Assembly (NCBI GenBank): GCA_963746185.1
Contig: CAVVAE010000004.1
Coordinates: 372,001-436,000, forward strand
Reading direction: 5' to 3'
DNA length: 64,000 bases
Source of the DNA: CAVVAE01 sp963746185
GTDB taxonomy: Bacteria > Actinomycetota > Actinomycetes > Propionibacteriales > Nocardioidaceae
Every line of letters starts with the position of its first letter. Within the stretch, counting starts at the first letter, position 1. Positions 18,727-28,220 of the stretch are shown here, in pieces. The translations under genes and the position numbers were made by a program. The notes beneath the pieces were generated by a model. That model did not search any database. It was not told the origin of the DNA and saw only the letters and a program-made list of their open reading frames with translations.

Positions 18727-19227
18727 TCACCTGTGGTGGCGCAGGGTGCCGGCTTTCCACTGACGCGTCCATACCTTCTGGCGATGAACCACGGAGCCGG
18801 AACGTGGCGCGTGCAGGATGTATGAGTGTCCGTGCTTGCGAAACATGAAGATCCCTACGTGATAGACACCCGAGCTGTTGTAGAAGAACATCAGGTCACC
18901 CCGACGGATGTTGTTCTTCCTGATGTGCCGGACATAACGGTACTGGGCGTCCGAAGAGCGGGGTAGACGGAGTCCCGCACGACCGTAGGAGAACATCGTC
19001 AGGCCGGAGCAGTCGAAGCGGTTCGGGCCGTCGGCTCCGTAGGCGTAGGGGTCTCCTACTTGGTTCTTGGCGACGTGGATGCCGTGCCGGACCTTGCGCT
19101 CCCGCTTGACCGCGGCGTCGGCGGTCGGTGGAGTGAACAGGGACAGGGCCAGACACAGGGTCACGGTCATGGCGAGCATGGCGGAAAGGGCGGCGAATTT
19201 TCGCCGCCAGGCTGCAGAGGCAGGCAT
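18727..19227 (-). CDS. Secreted NlpC/P60 cell-wall endopeptidase
   Basis: 166 residues: signal peptide to about residue 40 (AMLAMTVTLCLALSLFTPPTADAA) and one NlpC/P60 domain. The catalytic Cys is in RFDCSGLTMFSYG, the His in YHVGIFM, with a polar third residue (His) in SYILHAPRSG. These enzymes cut the D-Glu/meso-DAP peptide bond in peptidoglycan stems. The ATG at 19227 follows AAGGAG by 10 bases; a GTG at 19248 is also open. Upstream lies a structured leader. Unlike RipA/RipC proteins it has no coiled coil or binding domain. Confidence 0.9.
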   Translation of the reverse strand: MPASAAWRRKFAALSAMLAMTVTLCLALSLFTPPTADAAVKRERKVRHGIHVAKNQVGDPYAYGADGPNRFDCSGLTMFSYGRAGLRLPRSSDAQYRYVRHIRKNNIRRGDLMFFYNSSGVYHVGIFMFRKHGHSYILHAPRSGSVVHRQKVWTRQWKAGTLRHHR

Positions 19228-19257
19228 GGCGAAGCGTCTCCTTCTCACGCCTGCTCT

Positions 19258-19329
19258 CGGACTCAGTCCGCGCTCCTACCCCAGAGATTCGATGTCGATG
19301 ACAGGGGATGGCGAGCGGCCGGGGGTAGG
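19258..19329 (-). promoter_or_regulatory. Structured 5' leader of the NlpC/P60 gene (possible riboswitch remnant)
   Basis: Reading the minus strand, CCTACCCC (19329-19322) pairs with GGGGTAGG (19282-19275) around a 39-base loop, and the palindrome CGGACT-C-AGTCCG (19270-19258) follows. After this come CGAGAGCAGGCGTGAG and then the ribosome site. In actinobacteria NlpC/P60 and rpf genes often follow a c-di-AMP (ydaO-type) riboswitch, whose 3' part has a similar GAGTCCGACAGC...CAGGCGT run. Conserved GGTGAATC elements are not found, so a true riboswitch call is weak. Confidence 0.3.
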
Positions 19330-19506
19330 ACTCGACGTACACCGCTCGCGGTCCTCGACGAGCTGTTTCCTCGATCAGGACGATGGCGATGTAAGCACGT
19401 CGTACGACGGAAGCCCAATCGACCAAACGCCTGTTCACGCTTGATTCGGGGGTTCGCTGTGCGAAGGATCACCCGACCCTTTGCAGTGCGTGACTGGTGC
19501 CGTTAC

Positions 19507-21828
19507 TCAGCGTGAAGCAATGGCGGGCGCTTCGCGGCGTGCCGCGCCCGCTTCCAGCATCGCGATCATGTCCTCGCAGAGCATGGGATAGCCGAAGAGG
19601 AAGCCCTGAGCAATAAGTCCGCCAGCGTGCTCGGCGACGTGCACGAGCTGGCTTTCGCGTTCGACGCCTTCGATCACGACGTCGAGGCCCAGTGCCTCGC
19701 CCATCACGACCATCGATCGCACCAGCGAGCAGGCTTTCGGGTCCTGTTCGATCTTCGCCAGGAACGACCGGTCGACCTTGAGGATGTCGACAGGAAGTCG
19801 TTGCAGGTAGCCGATCGCCGAGAAACCGACGCCGAAGTCATCGATGGCGAAGCGAACGCCATCCTCTGAGAGCGCCGCCATGCCCGCCAGCGTTGTCTCG
19901 TCGTTGTTGACGAAGTCGCGCTCGGTCAGCTCGAGCACAAGATTGACGTCATCGCCCATCGCGGCCCGCGCGCGCTGCACCTGGGTGGCGAACCCCTCGG
20001 CATGCAGCTGCTGCGGTGAGATGTTCACGCTGATGGAGATGCTGCGTCCGGCGGCTGCGATCAGGGCCGGAGTATCGGAAGCGACGATCTCGAGCACGAG
20101 CTCTCCGAGTCCGACAATCAGGCCGCTCTCTTCAGCGGTGGGGATGAAGAGGTCCGGCGGGATCAGGACGCCGTCCCGACGCCACCGCACGAGGGCCTCG
20201 ACCCCGAGGATGTCATGCGTCCGGAGATCGACAACCGGTTGATAGAAGACTTCCAGTTGTTTGGTTTCCACGGCGCGACGCAGCGTCTCCACCAACTCGA
20301 TGCGCTGCAAGCGTTCGTCGCCGAAGGACAGTCGATAGGTCTCGAAGCGGTCCTTGCCCTGCCCCTTGGCGTGATACATCGCGAGGTCGGCCTGGCTGAG
20401 CAACGTGTCAGCGGAGTCACCCGGCTTGGAGAGCGCGACACCGATTGTCGTGGTCACGGAGACGATCTCCCCGGCGACCTCGATCCGTTCGCGCAGCGCT
20501 TCGAGGATGCGTTGGCAGGAGGCGCTGACGTCCTCGGGGTCTTGGACTTCTTCGAGCAGAACGGCGAACTCGTCGCCGCCGAGCCGGGCCACGGTGTCCG
20601 TCTGTCTGACGGTGCCTTTGATCCGGGCGCCCACCTCGACGAGAAGCTCATCTCCGGCAGCGTGCCCGAACAGGTCGTTGACCCGCTTGAACCCGTCGAG
20701 GTCGCAGAACAGCACGGCCAACTGACCGCCACGCCGGGCCTGCATCGCCATGGCGTGCTCGACACGGTCCATGAACAACGAACGGTTCGGCAGGCTGGTG
20801 AGCGGGTCATGCCAGGCCAGGTGTGTCATGTCATCGCTGAGTCGGAGCCGGGCGAAGGCGTCCTCAGCCAAGGCCACGAGAGCAGTCAGCCCCTGCTTGT
20901 CGTCGGCCGCCGTCGACCGAGCGCGGTTGCGCGACGGCCCGACGATCCACATCTCCTCGCCACCGCCTTGTACGACGACGCCGATCTCGTGGCCCACCGG
21001 TGCGTCAGCTCTGAGCTGCACCCGGCTGTCCCGAAGCAGGTCGCTGGAACCCTCACGCAGCGCGTCCATGACGGTGGCGCGGTCGGTGGCGATCTGCATC
21101 TTGACCGCCGTATCCAGCAGGATCTTGAGTCGGCGTGCATGCTCGCTGCCGCGTGACTGAGCTCGGGACGCGACCATGATCGTCGCGACGGGAACTGCGA
21201 GCAGCACCGCAGACCACGGTGGCAGCTCGCGGACGACAAGAGCCGCCAGATAGCCCAGCGAGGCGATGCCGAGAAAAGCGACCAGGGCGCCGAGCGCACC
21301 GGTCGCGCGCATTCCGGTGCGAACGCTGACGTCTTCTTCGAGACTGAGGGAGATGGCTGAAACGCTGAAGTCGACGATGAAGTAGACCGCCGCGCCGAGT
21401 CCCGCGGCCCACAGCTCGCGTGGGGTGCTTTGGGTCGACCCGCGCGTCATCTCGATGGCCAGCAGAGCCAGCCCGCCGGCGAAGACTCCGAGGCCGATGT
21501 TGAACACTTTGACCGAACGCCGCTTGTCAGACAGCAGCTGGCCGAGCAGAACTCCGATGGACCAGACCGCTAGCGCCTGCATCGGGTCGGTCACGGTGGC
21601 CAGAAAAATCAGCACACAGGTGTCCAGACCGATCTCGATCCCACCGCCGGTTCGGCCGATCAGCATCGGGAACCAGCCCATGATCATGATCAGCGGGATG
21701 CCGAGATAGTAGGAAACCTCAGACGAGTCGAAGTCCATGGAGGCGTAAATGAGCGCGGCAAGGCCAACCGCCGCCCCAGCCGCCACCACCGCCGCGTCGA
21801 AGACGCGGCTCAGCGATTGACGTGTCAT
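19507..21828 (-). CDS. Membrane-bound diguanylate cyclase/phosphodiesterase (GGDEF-EAL)
   Basis: 773 residues. The N-terminal third holds about eight hydrophobic helices, a MASE-like sensor, then a linker of about 100 residues. The GGDEF domain has its motif intact at residues 417-421, with an RQTD inhibitory site five residues before it. The EAL domain follows, with EALVRW at 544, ISVNISPQQL, LELTERD, AIDDFGVGFS and VIEGVE, so all main metal-binding residues are present. The protein may both make and break c-di-GMP, with product inhibition of the cyclase. The frame is open upstream to 22050 without similarity, so the ATG at 21828 is chosen. Confidence 0.93.
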   Translation of the reverse strand: MTRQSLSRVFDAAVVAAGAAVGLAALIYASMDFDSSEVSYYLGIPLIMIMGWFPMLIGRTGGGIEIGLDTCVLIFLATVTDPMQALAVWSIGVLLGQLLSDKRRSVKVFNIGLGVFAGGLALLAIEMTRGSTQSTPRELWAAGLGAAVYFIVDFSVSAISLSLEEDVSVRTGMRATGALGALVAFLGIASLGYLAALVVRELPPWSAVLLAVPVATIMVASRAQSRGSEHARRLKILLDTAVKMQIATDRATVMDALREGSSDLLRDSRVQLRADAPVGHEIGVVVQGGGEEMWIVGPSRNRARSTAADDKQGLTALVALAEDAFARLRLSDDMTHLAWHDPLTSLPNRSLFMDRVEHAMAMQARRGGQLAVLFCDLDGFKRVNDLFGHAAGDELLVEVGARIKGTVRQTDTVARLGGDEFAVLLEEVQDPEDVSASCQRILEALRERIEVAGEIVSVTTTIGVALSKPGDSADTLLSQADLAMYHAKGQGKDRFETYRLSFGDERLQRIELVETLRRAVETKQLEVFYQPVVDLRTHDILGVEALVRWRRDGVLIPPDLFIPTAEESGLIVGLGELVLEIVASDTPALIAAAGRSISISVNISPQQLHAEGFATQVQRARAAMGDDVNLVLELTERDFVNNDETTLAGMAALSEDGVRFAIDDFGVGFSAIGYLQRLPVDILKVDRSFLAKIEQDPKACSLVRSMVVMGEALGLDVVIEGVERESQLVHVAEHAGGLIAQGFLFGYPMLCEDMIAMLEAGAARREAPAIASR

Positions 21829-21946
21829 GAGCGGCGACCGCCTGCCATTCCACGCTGAGTCACGACTTGAGACTACGGGTCGTATCTCCCAGGTGGGGAG
21901 GCTTTGACCGCATCGTTCACCGAACGGCCTAGCCACGATCGTCCGT

Positions 21947-22945
21947 TCAGCGGACCACAATTGCGACGTCAGTCGCTTCCGTGAGCAAGCCGACAACGGG
22001 ATATCCCGGGATCTCCCCCGCCACGAGCAGCCCGCCGGAGGTCTGGGCATCAGCCAGCAGCAGGAGTTCGTCGTCCGAAACGCCCCTCGAAGTCAGGTGT
22101 GGGCGCACCCAGTCGAGGTTACGACGACTGCCGCCCGGCACGTATCCAGCGGCCAACGCGTCGACCGCACCCTCGAGGTAAGGGACGGCCGCAGAGTCGA
22201 GCACGGCGGATACGCCGCTTGCCCTCGTGAGCTTGAAGAGATGGCCCAACAATCCGAACCCGGTCACATCGGTCGCACACTCGGCTCCGGCTGAGAGGGC
22301 CTGCTGAGCGGCTCCGCGGTTCAACTCCGTCATCGTCGCGACCGCATGCGCGAAGCGCTCACCTGTCGCCTTGTGCCGGTTGTTGAGGACCCCGAGACCC
22401 AGCGGCTTGGTCAACGTCAACGGCTGACCAGGCTTCCCGGCGTCGTTGCGGAGCAGCCGCCCGGCGTCGGCGAGACCTGTCACAGCCAGGCCGTACTTCG
22501 GCTCGGGATCGTCGATGCTGTGCCCGCCGGCGAGGTAACAGTCGGCCTCCCCGCAGACATCTCCGCCACCACGTAGCACCTCCGCCGCAATCTCAAACGG
22601 GATCCGGTCACGCGGCCACGCGAGCAGGTTCACCGCAACCAGCGGCTCACCACCCATCGCGTAGACGTCGGACAACGCGTTGGCTGCCGCGATCCGCCCC
22701 CAGTCGTATGCGTCGTCGACGACAGGAGTGAAGAAGTCAGCCGTGGCGATCACGGCACGGCCACCGTCGATGCGTACGGCCGCTGCGTCGTCGCCGTGGT
22801 CGAGTCCCACGAGCAGGTCACCGCCTGCCATCCCGAATCCAAGGCCGCCGAGAACGTCTTCGAGATCGCCGGGCGGGATCTTGCAGGCACAGCCGCCACC
22901 CTGAGCGAACTGCGTGAGCCGAAGAGGAGGAGAGACCGTCGTCAC
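21947..22945 (-). CDS. selD: Selenide, water dikinase (selenophosphate synthetase)
   Basis: 332 residues. It makes selenophosphate from selenide and ATP, the selenium donor for SelA. The N-terminal loop FAQGGGCACKIPPGDL carries the catalytic Cys/Lys (Cys, not selenocysteine, in this copy). Other motifs: VGLDHGDDAAAVRIDG (ATP/Mg), TADFFTPVVDDAYDWGRIAA, AMGGEPLVAVNLLAWP, and GFGLLGHLF. It is last in a four-gene operon; its GTG start overlaps the nrfD stop by 4 bases (GTGA). The matching selA, selB and selC lie 5-9 kb away. Confidence 0.96.
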   Translation of the reverse strand: MTTVSPPLRLTQFAQGGGCACKIPPGDLEDVLGGLGFGMAGGDLLVGLDHGDDAAAVRIDGGRAVIATADFFTPVVDDAYDWGRIAAANALSDVYAMGGEPLVAVNLLAWPRDRIPFEIAAEVLRGGGDVCGEADCYLAGGHSIDDPEPKYGLAVTGLADAGRLLRNDAGKPGQPLTLTKPLGLGVLNNRHKATGERFAHAVATMTELNRGAAQQALSAGAECATDVTGFGLLGHLFKLTRASGVSAVLDSAAVPYLEGAVDALAAGYVPGGSRRNLDWVRPHLTSRGVSDDELLLLADAQTSGGLLVAGEIPGYPVVGLLTEATDVAIVVR

Positions 22946-23889
22946 CGTGACAGCGTACGGTTCTGCTCCCGCTGCGGCTCGCGGCGCCGTTCCTCCAACC
23001 GCTGGCGCTGCGGCTCGACGACGTAGCGCGGATCCTCAGCCGACGCCAGGCCGGCCTGAAACACCCCGAACCTCGTGAGCACCGATGCTCCAGCCAGCGC
23101 CAACCCGGAAGCCACGGAGACGAAACGCGAGCGACCGGCAACGATCGAACCCACCCCACCGGCAATGCTCAAGGCTCGGGCGCCACGAAGCAGGGCTCCG
23201 GGCCGGCCGCGCGTGTAGGGCTCCGCGACCATCCCCATCCGACGTTGCATGAGCTCCATCGAGACGAGATCAACCCCTGCTCCGATCGCGGCGAGCCGTC
23301 GTGCCGGCGCAGCCTCGTCGACCGGTGCAGCGACCATGGCGACTCCGCCAGCGGCAGCCGCCGCGCTCCCGGCGAACACGAACGGCAGCTCGCGATACCC
23401 CTCGTGCCAGGCAGGGACGGCGGTGTTGGAGATCAGCGCGGCGGTGTACGTCGCGAGCGGTGGTCCGAGGACAGCCGCGCCCACTCCCGCCAACCGCCCC
23501 AGGCGAGGCAGTCGCCCGGTCACGTCAGATGCCAGCGCCGCCGTCGCGAGGCCGCCGAACGGAGCAAGGATCCACGAACCGACGGACAGCGGCGACGTCG
23601 GCTTGAAGACCCGCAGCATGTTCAGGAACCGCGAGGGACGACCGAGGTCGTGAACGAGTGCGATGGTCCCGAGTCCTACCCCGCCGGCCGCTGCGGTGCG
23701 AGCAACGCGTTCCAGGCCGGGCCGACCTGTGACCGCTGCGCCCTCCGCAAGCACCGCCGACGCTCCAGAGAGTCCGCCCAAGAAGAGGTAGAGCGGCACG
23801 TCTGGCTGCTTCCACACAGGTCGCTTGAGGATCGGCTGACCGTAGTACGACGTGAAGTCAGTGTCGGGGACAAGTGGCTGCTCTCTCAC
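22942..23889 (-). CDS. nrfD: NrfD/PsrC-like membrane subunit of formate dehydrogenase
   Basis: 315 residues with about eight to nine transmembrane helices. The opening TSYYGQPILKRPVWK is typical of NrfD subunits that follow formate dehydrogenase genes, and VPLYLFLGGLSGASAVLAEG forms helix 1. NrfD proteins take electrons from the Fe-S subunit and reduce quinone in place of the cytochrome b subunit FdnI. GTG start overlapping the fdhB stop by 4 bases, so translation is coupled. The last 25 residues are very Arg/Glu/Gln-rich and probably cytoplasmic. Confidence 0.9.
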   Translation of the reverse strand: MREQPLVPDTDFTSYYGQPILKRPVWKQPDVPLYLFLGGLSGASAVLAEGAAVTGRPGLERVARTAAAGGVGLGTIALVHDLGRPSRFLNMLRVFKPTSPLSVGSWILAPFGGLATAALASDVTGRLPRLGRLAGVGAAVLGPPLATYTAALISNTAVPAWHEGYRELPFVFAGSAAAAAGGVAMVAAPVDEAAPARRLAAIGAGVDLVSMELMQRRMGMVAEPYTRGRPGALLRGARALSIAGGVGSIVAGRSRFVSVASGLALAGASVLTRFGVFQAGLASAEDPRYVVEPQRQRLEERRREPQREQNRTLSR

Positions 23890-24803
23890 CGGCGCCGTCC
23901 GAAGAACGAGGCGAGGCCGGCACCAGCCAGCGTGACGGCGGCAACGGCGACGTGCCGCCAGATGTCAGGGAGATCGCGGGTCGTCACGACCGGGTCAGGG
24001 GGCAGGCCGTACACCTCCGGCTTGTCGAGCAGCAAGAAGAAGGCCCCGTCACCACCGACCCCGTCGTCTGGGTCTGCGCCGTAGAGCTGTGCGACATCGA
24101 CGCCCTGGGCATGCAGGTCGTCGACGCGCTGGTGTGCTCGCTCGCGGAGCTCGTCGACCTCGCCGAACTGGATAGAGTCCGTCGGACATGCCTTGGCGCA
24201 GGCGGGCTGCTCCCCCACCTTCAGCCGGTCGTAACACAGTGTGCATTTGAAGGCTCGGCCGTCCTCCTTGCGCTGGTCGATGACGCCGTACGGGCAGGCC
24301 GGAATGCAGTAGCCGCAGCCGTTGCAGATGTCGGCTTGCACGACGACGGTGCCGAACTCGGTGCGGAACAGCGAACCGGTGGGGCAGACGTCGAGGCAGG
24401 CCGCATGGGTGCAGTGCTTGCAGACGTCGGACGACATCAGCCAGCGAACCCCCGCCTCGTCTTCGGCTCCCTGTGGGTCAACCGCAGCGTCAGGTGGGCC
24501 GAACGCAGGCATGCCAAGATCCGTCGTGGTCACCGGGGCCGCCACGGGCGTGGACTGCTCGATGAAGGCAACGTGCCGCCACGTGTTCGCGCCGAGAGAG
24601 CCGGTGTTGTCGTAAGACATCCCCGTGAGCGCGAAGCCGTCGTCCGGCACCCCGTTCCATTCCTTACAGGCGACCTCGCAGGCCTTGCAGCCGATGCAGA
24701 TGCTGGTGTCGGTGAAGAAGCCCATCCGCGGCGGCGGATCGACGTGACCGGCATCCTGGCTGACGTCATGCAGAGATCCGGACAGCCTGTTGCGGCTCAT
24801 CAC
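23886..24803 (-). CDS. fdhB: Formate dehydrogenase iron-sulfur (beta) subunit
   Basis: 305 residues. Four Cys clusters for [4Fe-4S] centres can be seen: CIGCKACEVACKEWNG, CKHCTHAACLDVCPTG, CNGCGYCIPACPYGV, and CTLCYDRL with CAKACP. A C-terminal hydrophobic helix (VAVAAVTLAGAGLASFF, then GRRR) matches the membrane anchor of FdnH/FdoH. It carries electrons from FdhA to NrfD. Start is either GTG 24803 (overlapping the fdhA stop by 4 bases) or ATG 24800. Both reading choices give coupled translation with fdhA. Confidence 0.94.
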   Translation of the reverse strand: MMSRNRLSGSLHDVSQDAGHVDPPPRMGFFTDTSICIGCKACEVACKEWNGVPDDGFALTGMSYDNTGSLGANTWRHVAFIEQSTPVAAPVTTTDLGMPAFGPPDAAVDPQGAEDEAGVRWLMSSDVCKHCTHAACLDVCPTGSLFRTEFGTVVVQADICNGCGYCIPACPYGVIDQRKEDGRAFKCTLCYDRLKVGEQPACAKACPTDSIQFGEVDELRERAHQRVDDLHAQGVDVAQLYGADPDDGVGGDGAFFLLLDKPEVYGLPPDPVVTTRDLPDIWRHVAVAAVTLAGAGLASFFGRRR

Positions 24804-27800
24804 TCACCTTCCTGACGCTCTGCCTGGTCCGATCCTGGCTGAGGATCGGCATCACGGCCAGCGCGCTCACGGTATTTCGCGACGTACGCCAACAGGTCTG
24901 GCCCCCGCGGCCGCCGACCGGGCTGGATGTCACACGTCCCGACCTTGCCTTGGATGAAGACGTTGGGGTCGAGGCTGAGGTTGACCAGATCGTTGGACGA
25001 GTCACCGGTGCTGAGCCCACTGCCGCCCCAGTGGTAAGGCAGCCCCACCTGCTCGATCCACCGGTCAGCTACCCGCAGAGAGCGCATCCGCTCGGTCACG
25101 AGGACCCGGGCCTCGATCGCGGCGCGCGAAGTGACGATGGTGGCCCAGCCACCGTTGGTCAGTTCGCGCTCGGCCGCCAGCCGGGGCGACACCTCGCAAA
25201 ACATCTCGGGCTGCAGTTCCGCCAGATACGGCAGCGTGCGACTCATCCCTCCGGCGGTGTGGTGCTCCGTCAACCGGTACGACGTGAACACGTAGGGAAA
25301 GACCTCGCTGAACGACGGGTTGATCGGGTTTGACTGATGATCGATTCGCTCGCGAGCCGGGTTGCTCTGTTGGCCGTACAGCGGATTGTGCACGGGCGAC
25401 TCTGGCGGCTCGTAGTGGGTCGGCATCGGGCCGTCGGCCAGTCCGGCCGGAGCGAACAGCCAACCCTTCCCATCCGTCTGCATGACGAACGGGTCCTTGC
25501 CACCGATCGCGTCAGGGCCCCTGGCATCCTCGGCTGGCACGAAGTCGGGTGGCCGGTCGGCGATGAAGTCCGGCACGTCGAGGCCAGTCCACTTGCGATC
25601 CTCGGCGTCCCACCAGACGTACTTCTTGCGCTCGCTCCACGGGTTGCCGTCCGGGTCGGCGGAAGCACGGTTGTAGATGATCCGTCGGTTGGCCGGCCAG
25701 ACCCAGCCCCACTCCGGGGCGACGTAGCTTTGCTCCCATCGCGGTTTGCGGCGGGCCGGCTGGTTGACGTCGTCGGCGTACACGCCGCAGTAGATCCAAC
25801 AGCCACACCGGGTCGAACCGTCGTCGCGCAGCTCCGTGTACGCCGACAGGGCCTTGCCATCCGGGCCGGTCCCGTTGATCTCACGCAGCACCGCCTCTGG
25901 GCTCGGCTCCTGCAGCGGCCCTTCGGTCGGGTAGGTCCACGTGAGGTCGAGCAGCGGCCGGTCCATCGCGTCGGTGGAGTCCTTGAGCTTCTCCCGGATG
26001 CGCTGGCCGAGCTCGTAGTAGAACTGCAGCTCGCTGCGAGAGTCACCCGGTGGCTCAACCGCCTTGTGGCGCCACTGCAGCATCCGTTGGGTGTTGGTGA
26101 ACGTACCGGCCTTCTCGACGTGGCTCGCGGCGGGCAGGAAGAACACCTCGGTCGCGATCTCTTCTGTCGCGAGCTCGCCAGTCGCGATCTCCGGCCCGTC
26201 CTTCCAGAAGGTGGCCGACTCGATCATCGCCAGATCGCGCACCACTAACCAGTCGAGGTTGGCCATCCCGAGTCGTTGCATCTTGCCATTGGACGAACCG
26301 ACCGCCGGGTTCTCACCGACCAGGAAGTAGCCCTTGACCTTGCCCTCGATCTGCCCGACCACAGTCTCGTAGGTGCCGTGGTTGCCGTTGATCCGCGGCA
26401 GGTAGTCGAAGCAGTAGTCATTTTCTTCAGTGGCCGCATCGCCCCAGTAGGACTTCAGCAGGCTGACCGTGTAGGCCTTCATGTTGCCCCAGAAGCCGGT
26501 CTTCCCCGCGTCCTTGGCGACGAACCCGTCGAGATCCTCGTGCAGGTCCGCGTGTGGCATCGGGATGTATCCGGGCAGGATGTTGAACAAGGTCGGGATG
26601 TCGGTCGAGCCCTGGATGCTGGCGTGCCCGCGCAGGGCCATGATGCCGCCACCTGGTCGCCCGATGTTGCCCAGCAACAGCTGCAGGATCGCAGCCGTCC
26701 GGATGTTCTGGACTCCCGTGGTGTGCTGGGTCCAACCGACCGCGTAGCAGAACGCGCCGGTGCGCTCCCGTCCGCTGTTCTCGGTCAGCGCCTTCGCGAC
26801 CTGCTCGAACTGCTCTGGCCTGATGCCGCAGACGGCCTCCACGACCTCGGGGGTGTAGCGGGCGAAGTGCCGCTTGACGATCTGATAGACGCAGTCTGGG
26901 TGCTGCAGCGTCTCGTCACGCTGCGGCTTGTGGGTGACCGCCGGGCCACCGGAGCCGGCGGTCTCGGCCTGGGCGGCCTTGTGCGATGTCTCGTGACTGT
27001 CGGCGTCCGACTGGTCCTGCGTGTCGTCGGTGGGTCCGTCCGGTCCGCCCGGCTGAGCGGGGTCACGCTGCCCGGCCGCAGGAGCCTGTGGCGCCCCGGC
27101 GTACTGCCAGCTGGCCGGGTCGTAGTGGTTGGTCTCCGGGTCGAAACCCGAGAACAGACCGTCGAGATCCTCGGTGTCGAGGAAGTCCTCGTTGACGACG
27201 GCGGCGGCGTTGGTGTAGTTGACGACGTACTCACGGAAGTCGAGCTCGTTGGTCAGGACGTAGTTGACGAGAGCACCGAGGAAGGCGATGTCGGAGCCGG
27301 CCCGGATCGGCACGTGCAGGTCGGCCACGGCCGAGGTGCGGGTGAAGCGCGGGTCGACGTGGATGACGGTCGCGCCTTTCGCCTTCGCCTCCATCACCCA
27401 CTGGAACCCCACCGGGTGGCACTCGGCCATGTTGGAGCCCTGGATCATGATGCAGTCAGCGTTGGCGAGATCCTGTTGGAACGAGGTGGCGCCGCCGCGT
27501 CCGAACGACGTCCCCAGACCGGGGACGGTGGACGAGTGTCATATCCGCGCCTGGTTCTCGATCTGCACCGCACCCATCGCGGTGTAGAGCTTCTTCATGA
27601 GGTAGTTCTCCTCGTTGTCGAGGGTCGCTCCTCCCAAGCTGGCTATGCCCATCGTGCGGCGAAGTCGCCGGCCGTCTTCGGCCTCCCACTCCCAGTACTC
27701 CTTGCGGGTCTTGATCACCCGGTCGGCGATCATGTCCATCGCCGTGTCGAGGTCGAGGTCCTCCCAGTTCGCGCTGTGTGGCCGCCGGTAGCGCACCTTC

Positions 27801-28108
27801 GTGACCCGGCCGGGTGACGTGACGAGTTGTTTGCTGGCACTGCCCTTGGGGCAGAGGCGGCCGCGCGATATCGGGCTGGCGGGGTCGCCTTCGATCTGGG
27901 TGACCTGGCCGTCTTTGACGAAGACCTTCTGGCCGCAGCCGACGGCACAGTAGGGGCAGACAGAGTCGACGACGCTGTCGGCATCAGTCGTACGTGCATG
28001 CAGATCGTCGGTGGTCTTCGACGTGACTGCGGCGCCGCGACCGAGTGTGTCGCCTCCGGAAAACTGCCGCATCACCGGCCATGACCCTAAAAACGTCTTG
28101 GCTCCCAC
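24800..28108 (-). CDS. fdhA: Formate dehydrogenase alpha subunit, selenocysteine-containing
   Basis: 1102 residues when the in-frame UGA at 27541-27539 is read as selenocysteine (residue 190). The N-terminal [4Fe-4S] site is CPYCAVGC...LCPKG (from residue 51). The Sec lies in NQARI-U-HSSTV, at the position of Sec196 in E. coli FdnG. After it come molybdopterin-binding segments such as AECHPVGFQWVMEAK, AFCYAVGWTQHTTGVQ and YFLVGENPAVGSSNG; the C-terminus holds the aspartate-decarboxylase-like fold. It oxidises formate to CO2 at a Mo/W bis-MGD centre. Start: GTG 28108 with GGAAGG 9 bases upstream. No twin-arginine signal is seen. Residues about 337-396 are a low-complexity insertion absent from E. 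coli FdnG. Confidence 0.95.
27509..27541 (-). promoter_or_regulatory. Selenocysteine UGA codon and bacterial SECIS hairpin in fdhA
   Basis: The UGA is at 27541-27539. A perfect 7-bp stem, CGTCCCC (27527-27521) with GGGGACG (27515-27509), closes the five-base loop GGTCT (27520-27516). Counting the U of UGA as 1, the loop G and U fall at positions 23 and 24, the same positions as the G23 and U24 that SelB recognises in E. coli fdhF; the sequence also has U17. The hairpin is wholly inside the coding sequence, as in other bacteria. Confidence 0.93.
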
Positions 28109-28220
28109 CGCCACACCCCTTCCCTCGCCACTCCTGGTGGTTTCCACCGTAGACCGAGTGCGGCGGTTCCACATTCCGGCTCGAGGTGCCCGCGCGCCAC
28201 AGGTCACTAGAGTGTCCGGC

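Noticed and set aside
19228..19506. Firm c-di-AMP riboswitch call
   Set aside because: Only part of the 3' side resembles the consensus, and the GGTGAATC core could not be found.
26276..27817. 513-residue plus-strand ORF
   Set aside because: Antisense of fdhA, which has full family similarity on the other strand.
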